12,022 nt of DNA from Bacteroidota bacterium (GTDB taxonomy: Bacteria; Bacteroidota; Ignavibacteria; SZUA-365): contig JAGTUW010000279.1 in the NCBI GenBank assembly GCA_018224345.1, forward strand, positions 1 through 12,022, given 5' to 3'. The notes under the pieces were generated by a model. That model did no database searches and was not told the origin of the DNA. It was given only the letters and a program-made list of their open reading frames with translations. Positions 6,880-12,022 of this stretch are shown piece after piece. Position 1 is the first letter of the stretch, and each line of letters starts with the position of its first letter. A program made the position numbers and the translations under genes.

Positions 6880-6887
6880 TGCCTGCT

Positions 6888-6893
6888 ACCTCC
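6888..6893 (-). promoter_or_regulatory. Ribosome binding site of the metal-dependent hydrolase
   Basis: GGAGGT on the minus strand, eight bases before the ATG at 6879, a near-ideal Shine-Dalgarno site that fixes the start. Confidence 0.78.
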
Positions 6894-7022
6894 CTGTTCC
6901 CGCGTCTCCGACTGCGGACAGGACAGACGCATCAGCTGCCGCAGGCCATGGCAGTATCCATGCACAGAGTGTGTTCCCTGTACCCGTATGAATGATTGCC
7001 TTCGGATTCATCGTGTGTTGCC

Positions 7023-8261
7023 TCACCTTACATAGTTCTCCAGCACATAAACAAATGTGCCAAAGGCCCGTACGGCCTGGGATTGCGGATGCACAGTACC
7101 GATTTCGTTGACGCCATAGCCATCTTCCCCGCCATTGGGATTCCATCCGTTGCGGATACCATGATCGCTCGTGCGATGCAGAGTGACGGTTGCCTTTCCA
7201 TGATGATTGGTCCAGACATGTTCGAGCATGCGCTCCACTTTCATCGGAATGTCAGGGAGTTCTTCCGGCGCAAGCATATAGGCATCGAGAATGAAATGCA
7301 CAAAGGCCCCGTTGCCGTCCATGCGCAACTGATAATAATGATCCGGGTCCACCCAGCCGTAGGATGGATCCATCACGCGGCGCGCGGTGGCGACTGCAAT
7401 ATCGCGGTATTTCTCATCCTTCGTGACCTGATACATTGCAGCGCCGATACTGCAGTACGAAAGTCCTTCCCATGGCAGTTCCTTGCCGAAGGCGGCAGGG
7501 CCACGGGCTCCGACCCAGATACCGTCGCCACGGTACAACATCTTTTCGACACCGGGCACCTGTCCATCACCTTCCCAGACTTTGAGCGCATCCTCAAGAT
7601 ATTCCTGCTTGCCGGTTGCCTTGTAGAGACGACAGGCGACATTTACCATCTGATTCATGTTGCTGTTGGTAAATATCTGATCCTGCACATCGGAGTCGGG
7701 CGGCCAGTTATACCAGCTCCAGTATCCTTCGTGCTTCGACAATCGTCCCTGCATCTTTGCTTCGACGTAACGAATTTCCGCGCTTTCAACCAGATCCATT
7801 CGTGTCCTTCCGGTGACATCCCACCAGTACAACTCCGCCAGCGCAGCCCACGCCCGGTCATCGACCCAGGTGCCGTTGAACAGATCCCGCATCGGATGCA
7901 CAACGGTGTGAAAACGCAGCAGACTGCTGTCCCGTGTAACCGCGAACAACAATGCATCACCGATGGCACCGTTGGCGCCCTCCCAGCCGGCGGTGTACAC
8001 CTTCCGGAACTGTTCATGGATCAGATAGGTGCGTTGTATCCATTTATCCTCTGCATCGGCGGTCACATCATGCCAGTCATGGTTTCGGCCTTCGTTGCCG
8101 CCCCGCTCCATGCCGCCATCGGACGACAACCAGGAGAAGGCACCCAATGCGTAGAGCACCGCAAGAACGAATAGCACTGCACCGGCAATCAATATCATGC
8201 CGCCACGGCCGGAAGTATGGTTGTTGTTGCGTGTGGCTTTGCGTTTCTTCGTCATCTTCAT
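7023..8261 (-). CDS. Membrane-anchored GH76-like glycoside hydrolase
   Basis: A 412-residue protein. A strongly basic N-terminus (1-20) precedes one membrane helix (about 21-44), so the catalytic domain should lie outside the cytoplasm. The domain resembles family GH76 (alpha-1,6-mannanases, six-hairpin fold): TWVDDRAWAALAELYWWDVT (131-150) has the paired aspartates (Asp134, Asp135) at the position of the GH76 catalytic pair, and FTNSNMNQMVNVACRLYKAT followed by GKQEYLEDALKVWE is the next family hairpin. GH76 enzymes act on fungal-type alpha-mannan or related glycans, but the substrate here is unknown, and other six-hairpin glycosidases cannot be excluded by eye. Two in-frame ATGs (8261 and 8255) are possible and no ribosome binding site decides between them. 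The gene is divergent from rlpA and upstream of the membrane hydrolase. Confidence 0.68.
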   Translation of the reverse strand: MKMTKKRKATRNNNHTSGRGGMILIAGAVLFVLAVLYALGAFSWLSSDGGMERGGNEGRNHDWHDVTADAEDKWIQRTYLIHEQFRKVYTAGWEGANGAIGDALLFAVTRDSSLLRFHTVVHPMRDLFNGTWVDDRAWAALAELYWWDVTGRTRMDLVESAEIRYVEAKMQGRLSKHEGYWSWYNWPPDSDVQDQIFTNSNMNQMVNVACRLYKATGKQEYLEDALKVWEGDGQVPGVEKMLYRGDGIWVGARGPAAFGKELPWEGLSYCSIGAAMYQVTKDEKYRDIAVATARRVMDPSYGWVDPDHYYQLRMDGNGAFVHFILDAYMLAPEELPDIPMKVERMLEHVWTNHHGKATVTLHRTSDHGIRNGWNPNGGEDGYGVNEIGTVHPQSQAVRAFGTFVYVLENYVR

Positions 8262-8354
8262 TCAGTGTCATTGATGTGCAGAACGCTTAAATATCAGGAA
8301 TATTCACGACATTTGCCTATCTTCCACAACCGCATTTTTCTCAACCTTCCGCGG
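8262..8354. promoter_or_regulatory. Divergent promoter region between the GH76-like gene and rlpA
   Basis: These 93 bases are A/T-richer than the genes and must serve both directions. TATCTT (about 8317-8322), preceded by CATTTGCC, is a possible plus-strand -7/-10 element for rlpA. A related stretch, CATTTCTGCCTATGTTTG, precedes the methyltransferase gene. No clear -33/-35 element is seen, so this is a weak call. Confidence 0.25.
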
Positions 8355-9044
8355 ATGCCATCGATGCAACGAAATACAGCCCTGATGTTTGTACTGTTGC
8401 TGTTGCTTGTCCCCATGGTTTCAAACGCGCAGATCAGCATCGGGTTTACGGAGGAAGGTGTCGCTTCCTTCTACGGCAGCAAATTTCACGGAAAAAAAAC
8501 ATCCAGCGGCGAACTGTTCAACATGTGGGCCATGACCGCGGCGCACAAGACCATTCCCCACAACGCACGTGTCCGTGTTACCAACCTGACCAACAAGAAA
8601 AGTGTACTGGTGCGTATCAATGATCACGGACCACATGTCAAGGGTCGTATCATCGACCTCTCGCGTGCGGCCGCCGCAAAAATAGGCATGATCGGGAAAG
8701 GAACCGCCCGGGTCAAGCTGGAAGTTGTCGCACTCGATGACCGCCCGGACCGTGAAAAAGACAAAGGGAATACGGAATTCTATTCGGTCGAGATCGCACG
8801 GGCACGCCTTTCGGGATACGCCGTCCAACTCGCTTCTTTTGAGCATATGGGAAATCTCATTCATACTTTGGACCGCCTCAACAATGCCGGCGTCAATAAT
8901 GCCTACGTGCAAATGGCTACCGTGAAGGGATCACTGGTCCATCGCATCATCGTCGGAGACTACGAAACGAAGGCCGCTGCCGCCTGGAAACTCAAGACAC
9001 TGCGTGAAAAAGGTTTCACCGGATTTGTCTTTCAGATTCGATGA
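8355..9044 (+). CDS. rlpA: RlpA-family septal/envelope lytic transglycosylase-like protein with SPOR domain
   Basis: A 229-residue secreted protein. The N-terminus is a signal peptide (residues 1-25, ending VSNAQ) without a lipobox Cys, so it should be a soluble periplasmic protein, unlike the original lipoprotein RlpA. Residues 33-126 are the double-psi beta-barrel: GVASFYGSKFHGKKTSSGE, MTAAHKTIPHNARVRVTNL, VRINDHGPH and GRIIDLS. Glu53, His64 and Asp90 have the same spacing (11 and 26) as the active-site residues Glu120, His131 and Asp157 of Pseudomonas aeruginosa RlpA, which cuts glycan strands lacking stem peptides. A C-terminal SPOR domain (about 153-229) should bind such denuded glycan at division sites. 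Amidases create that glycan, so the amidase lipoprotein in this window is a plausible functional partner (inference). The start is at 8355; a second ATG at 8364 is equally possible. Confidence 0.88.
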   Translation: MPSMQRNTALMFVLLLLLVPMVSNAQISIGFTEEGVASFYGSKFHGKKTSSGELFNMWAMTAAHKTIPHNARVRVTNLTNKKSVLVRINDHGPHVKGRIIDLSRAAAAKIGMIGKGTARVKLEVVALDDRPDREKDKGNTEFYSVEIARARLSGYAVQLASFEHMGNLIHTLDRLNNAGVNNAYVQMATVKGSLVHRIIVGDYETKAAAAWKLKTLREKGFTGFVFQIR

Positions 9045-9200
9045 ACACGAAAATCACCGGTAGTACGCACGAACCCTGTATCACCTGATCATGGATTCAT
9101 TTTCTCCTTTCCCCATATTCCTCCGACTCGTATTTTCTATAATAGTGACTGATTCGCGAAATCATCTTCTCGTCAATATTCACTTCTGGAACCGCAGCGT
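9045..9200. other. Intergenic region before the TraB/GumN-like gene
   Basis: No gene is seen in these 156 bases and no terminator hairpin was found after rlpA. A perfect TATAAT (9138-9143) lies inside a T/A-rich stretch about 60 bases before the next start, but no matching -35 or -33 element lies at the right distance, so a promoter here is only a possibility. Confidence 0.3.
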
Positions 9201-10061
9201 ATGCTTCGACCCGCTTCAACCCTGATTCCGCTTCTCCTTGCATTATTTCTTCCTGAAGCTCTGCCCGCCCAGTCGCTGCTGTGGAAAATCGAAGGCAAGG
9301 ATCTCGGCGCGCCCTCCTATATATATGGCACCATTCACGCCATCTGTCCTGATGACATGGTGATTACCGACGCGATGATCGATGCAGTCGGCAGCTCCGC
9401 TCGTATTGCCCTGGAACTCGACCTCGATGACCCGCGACTGATTGTCGAAATGGGACATCATTCATTCATGCCACGGGATAAGACAATCAATGACCTTTTC
9501 AGTGAAGAGGACTTCAACTATCTCGAACAATGGTTTCGTGACTCCATCGGCATGTCTATCGTCCCGATGAACAACGTCCGCCCTCTGCTGTTGATCGGTC
9601 TGTTGATCGGGAAAGTGCTTGAATGCACACCACGTTCCTATGAGGATATCTTCATGGCCATGGCACGTGAACAGGAAAAGGAGGTTCTCGGCATCGAAAC
9701 ACTCGAGGAACAACTTGCGGCATTCTCCGTGATTCCGCTGGAGGAGCAGGGAGCGATGGTGCTGCACATGGTTCGCAATATCGACAGTACACGCAGCGCA
9801 TATCAGGAGTTGACCGAGCTGTATATCAAACAGGATATCAACGGCCTCCATCAACTCGCACTTGATTCTGGTATAGAATACGGCCGCTACGATACTGCCC
9901 TGCTCACCACACGCAACCAGAAGTGGATTCCGCGCATTCTCGATATCGCCAGCGAGAAGCCCACATTTTTCGCCGTCGGTGCGGGACATCTGGCAGGCGA
10001 ACACGGACTGCTGAACCTGCTCAGAAAAGAAGGATACAAAACAACGGCGATCCAGGATTGA
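9201..10061 (+). CDS. TraB/GumN-family (Tiki-like) periplasmic protein
   Basis: A 286-residue protein with a signal peptide (about 1-23, ending LPAQ). The TraB/GumN/Tiki fold is shown by YIYGTIHA (40-47, His46), IALELDLDD (69-77, Glu72), the GIETLEEQ element (164-171), RNQKW (238-242) and the C-terminal FFAVGAGHLAGEHGLL (256-271, His263) followed by LLRKEGYK. The two GxxH motifs and the conserved Glu are those proposed to bind metal in the Tiki metalloproteases. The bacterial family members are poorly characterised, and activity here is inference. The Omp28-like gene starts 39 bp downstream with its own ribosome binding site, so the two probably share a transcript. No linkage to any xanthan-like gum locus is seen. 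Confidence 0.85.
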   Translation: MLRPASTLIPLLLALFLPEALPAQSLLWKIEGKDLGAPSYIYGTIHAICPDDMVITDAMIDAVGSSARIALELDLDDPRLIVEMGHHSFMPRDKTINDLFSEEDFNYLEQWFRDSIGMSIVPMNNVRPLLLIGLLIGKVLECTPRSYEDIFMAMAREQEKEVLGIETLEEQLAAFSVIPLEEQGAMVLHMVRNIDSTRSAYQELTELYIKQDINGLHQLALDSGIEYGRYDTALLTTRNQKWIPRILDIASEKPTFFAVGAGHLAGEHGLLNLLRKEGYKTTAIQD

Positions 10062-10088
10062 GCCATCCGCGCCTGTTCACCGAAATTG

Positions 10089-10094
10089 AAAGGA
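10089..10094 (+). promoter_or_regulatory. Ribosome binding site of the Omp28-like gene
   Basis: AAAGGA, six bases before the ATG at 10101. It is a moderate Shine-Dalgarno site that supports this start, together with a signal peptide beginning there. Confidence 0.55.
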
Positions 10095-10100
10095 TACGAT

Positions 10101-12022
10101 ATGAAACACTTGCTCCTGCTTCCACTCATCGTGGCCCTGTTTTTCCCGACATCGGATCTCTCCGCCCAGGCGAGAAAAATTGTGCTTTTCGAGCATTTCA
10201 CCAACGCGAGCTGCCCCCCCTGTGCATCACAGAACCCGCTGTTCGACCAGAACATCCGTGAAAACAACAAGGGTAATTATCTGCATCTCGCGTATCACAC
10301 TGTCTGGCCGGGACGGGACCCCATGAACGCATACAACAAGGAAGATGTCGCATACCGCGTCAATTATTACAATATCAACGCAGTCCCTTCCATGATCATG
10401 CAGGGAAATCAGTATCGCGGGCTGCCCGGCGGTATCACGCAATCCGCACTTGATCGTGTCTCGGGAGAGACCTCCCCGCTGCGTATCCGCGTCTCGGAAA
10501 GTTCGAACGGCTCGCAACGGACCGTTCACGCTACATTGACCAGTGTCGGTATCGTCCCCAGCGCCGCGCTGCGCGTGCGTGCCCTGATACTCGAAAGCGA
10601 CATCAACTATCCCTCGCCACCGGGGACGAACGGTGAACGGGATTTCCCCAATGTGTTCCGGCGCTTTCTGAATACGCCTGCGGGTGAGGCATTCACACCG
10701 GCATCTGTAGGTGAGTCAGCAGAATTGTCATGGACCTACGACCTCGAGCCGGAGGAATGGGATACGAGCAAAGTTTACGCCGTGGTATTCGCCCAGCTCG
10801 ACGGGTCGAAAGATGTGCTCAATGCCGGCAGCCGTATGCTTCCGGATATCGAACTCGTACCCGACAGCGAGCAATATCTGAAAGGCGCACCTTCACAAGC
10901 TGCTTCTTTCACCGGACGTGTGCTGAATTTCGGCGAGGACATCGCGCGTGTACGTCTGTCACTGTCAGCACTGCTTCCTGCGGACTGGCAGGCCGCCTTC
11001 CTGGTCGACGGCCTTCCCGTCGAGGAGGAAAGTGAAGTGACCATAGCCGCCGGCGGTGAAGTCCCGGTCGAGGTCATTGTCAATGTGGGCGATATGCCGG
11101 GTCTTGCCGAAGCAGCCATTACGATGTCCTCTCTCGATGACCCCGCACTGACTCCGCAATGGTTTTCCATCGGCCTCATCTCCAGTGTGACGGATCTCGT
11201 CGTCAACAACGACAACAACTGGGGCGCCGAAGGTGATATGCGGGCAGCGGATTTCGCCCACGCCTATCTCGATGGCATCGCACTGACCGGCAGCGATACA
11301 CATGCATCCACCGCCCTGAGCACATTTATGCGCGCTTTCGATGCGCGGGTGCTCGACGACGTGCGCCATGTGTATTACAATGCGGGCTGGGCTTTTCCGG
11401 CGCTTCCGGATGACTTCAGTCGCGCAATGACAGGCTTCCTCGGCGAAGGGGGCAATCTCATGGTCGCCGGCCAGGATGTCGGATGGGATGTCTTTGACCC
11501 GAACGGACACGGCACTTCCGTCGCCCGCGCACTGTACCGCACCGGACTTTTTTCGAATTATGTCGATGACGGCGGACCGGAAAACGCCTCCGTCACCTTC
11601 GCCGCAATGGATCCGCTCTTCGGCGGACTGAAACAATCCGCACTCGCCAATGTCTATGGAAGTAATCCGCAGGGGACACCGTATTTTTATCCCGACGAAA
11701 TCCGTACATCGCCGGGTGGTGTGGCCATCGCCTTCTATGACGATGACAACTCACGAATTGCCGGCATCAGGGGGGCGAAAAACGATTTCAAATCGGTGTA
11801 TTTCGGTTTCGGTCTGGAACAGGTCGGTGACGAAGATATACGCAATGAAATCATGCGTCTTACACGGCAGTGGTTTCACGGAATCATCAGCTCCATACAG
11901 TATGATGCGGCAATTTCCTCGCTGTTTATCGGACAGAACTATCCGAATCCAGCCGCCGGGACCACGACCATTCCGCTGCCTTCTGCCGCGCGCGAACGGA
12001 GCATCCTTCTCTTCGACATCAC
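10101..12022 (+). CDS. Omp28/thioredoxin-like T9SS-secreted protein with a GATase-like domain (3' end cut off)
   Basis: The frame stays open for 640 codons to the window edge, so the C-terminus is missing. After a signal peptide (about 1-23, ending SAQ) comes a thioredoxin-like domain with a CPPC redox motif (Cys38, Cys41) and a cis-proline position in NAVPSM (Pro96). Residues 125-250 match the Omp28 family half with its FPNVFRRFL turn. A beta-rich linker (about 265-345) leads to a domain (about 362-592) that looks like class I glutamine amidotransferase-like folds of secreted Bacteroidetes proteins: FLGEGGNLMVAGQDVGWDV (446-464) and VYFGFGLEQV (566-575). No catalytic Cys is evident there. 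From 609 onward FIGQNYPNPAAGTTTIPLP is the start of a type IX secretion sorting domain, so the protein is exported to the cell surface or medium. Combined thiol-redox and surface roles are inference. Confidence 0.85.
   Translation, partial: MKHLLLLPLIVALFFPTSDLSAQARKIVLFEHFTNASCPPCASQNPLFDQNIRENNKGNYLHLAYHTVWPGRDPMNAYNKEDVAYRVNYYNINAVPSMIMQGNQYRGLPGGITQSALDRVSGETSPLRIRVSESSNGSQRTVHATLTSVGIVPSAALRVRALILESDINYPSPPGTNGERDFPNVFRRFLNTPAGEAFTPASVGESAELSWTYDLEPEEWDTSKVYAVVFAQLDGSKDVLNAGSRMLPDIELVPDSEQYLKGAPSQAASFTGRVLNFGEDIARVRLSLSALLPADWQAAFLVDGLPVEEESEVTIAAGGEVPVEVIVNVGDMPGLAEAAITMSSLDDPALTPQWFSIGLISSVTDLVVNNDNNWGAEGDMRAADFAHAYLDGIALTGSDTHASTALSTFMRAFDARVLDDVRHVYYNAGWAFPALPDDFSRAMTGFLGEGGNLMVAGQDVGWDVFDPNGHGTSVARALYRTGLFSNYVDDGGPENASVTFAAMDPLFGGLKQSALANVYGSNPQGTPYFYPDEIRTSPGGVAIAFYDDDNSRIAGIRGAKNDFKSVYFGFGLEQVGDEDIRNEIMRLTRQWFHGIISSIQYDAAISSLFIGQNYPNPAAGTTTIPLPSAARERSILLFDI

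Noticed and set aside
6886..7011. Possible 41-codon gene between the GH76-like gene and the membrane hydrolase (minus strand)
   Set aside because: It has no clear ribosome binding site and no recognisable feature, and it ends just at the hydrolase ribosome binding site, so it could be chance. Conservation would be needed to accept it.
6987..7013. Hairpin-like ATGAAT/ATTCAT repeat between the GH76-like gene and the membrane hydrolase
   Set aside because: Six weak base pairs with a 12-base loop and no T-run; not a credible terminator.
6996..8174. Long plus-strand open frame (392 codons) opposite the GH76-like gene
   Set aside because: It is antisense to a gene with clear family motifs, has no recognisable domain and no convincing start. 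It arises from the GC-rich codon usage of the true gene.
10965..11636. Minus-strand open frame (223 codons) opposite the Omp28-like gene
   Set aside because: It lies antisense to the continuous Omp28-like frame, which carries signal peptide, CPPC motif and sorting domain; the antisense product resembles no family I know.
1..12022. CRISPR array, insertion sequence, tRNA or phage genes
   Set aside because: No regularly spaced repeats, transposase or integrase motifs, cloverleaf-like sequence or phage proteins were seen.

Overview
The window reads as a chromosomal segment of a Bacteroidota/Chlorobi-group bacterium (Ignavibacteria- or Kapabacteria-like is my best guess; no rRNA is present to settle it). 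The main clue is the type IX secretion (T9SS) C-terminal sorting domain, seen at the end of the Omp28-like protein and, unexpectedly, on a response regulator. Several genes also have good GGAGG ribosome binding sites. The genes are dominated by envelope and cell-wall functions, and no mobile element, CRISPR array, tRNA or rRNA was recognised.

Left part (1-4200, minus strand): a likely operon of a large amidase lipoprotein, then spmA, then spmB, followed by 327 bp without a gene. The amidase carries a normal zinc amidase domain, Ig-like and carboxypeptidase-regulatory-like domains, and what looks like a second, catalytically dead amidase copy.

Centre (4296-6879): a minus-strand response regulator whose DNA-binding domain has been replaced, in frame, by the second half of a T9SS sorting domain, with a terminator just downstream. 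Divergent from it is a class I methyltransferase, which overlaps tail-to-tail by 41 bp with a membrane-bound metal-dependent hydrolase of the DUF457/YbcI type. That hydrolase lies downstream of a membrane-anchored GH76-like glycosidase (7023-8261), probably in the same transcript.

Right part (8355-12022, plus strand): an RlpA-type DPBB-SPOR protein with the three known active-site positions conserved, a TraB/GumN-family protein, and 39 bp later an Omp28/thioredoxin-like protein with a GATase-like middle domain and a T9SS sorting domain, cut by the window edge.

The most unusual object is the response regulator-T9SS sorting domain chimera at 4296-4916. It joins a cytoplasmic signalling domain to an outer-membrane export tag without a signal peptide. 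It is either a recent deletion/recombination product, a new type of single-domain regulator with a stray tail, or an assembly chimera. Second is the decayed amidase duplicate inside the amidase lipoprotein.
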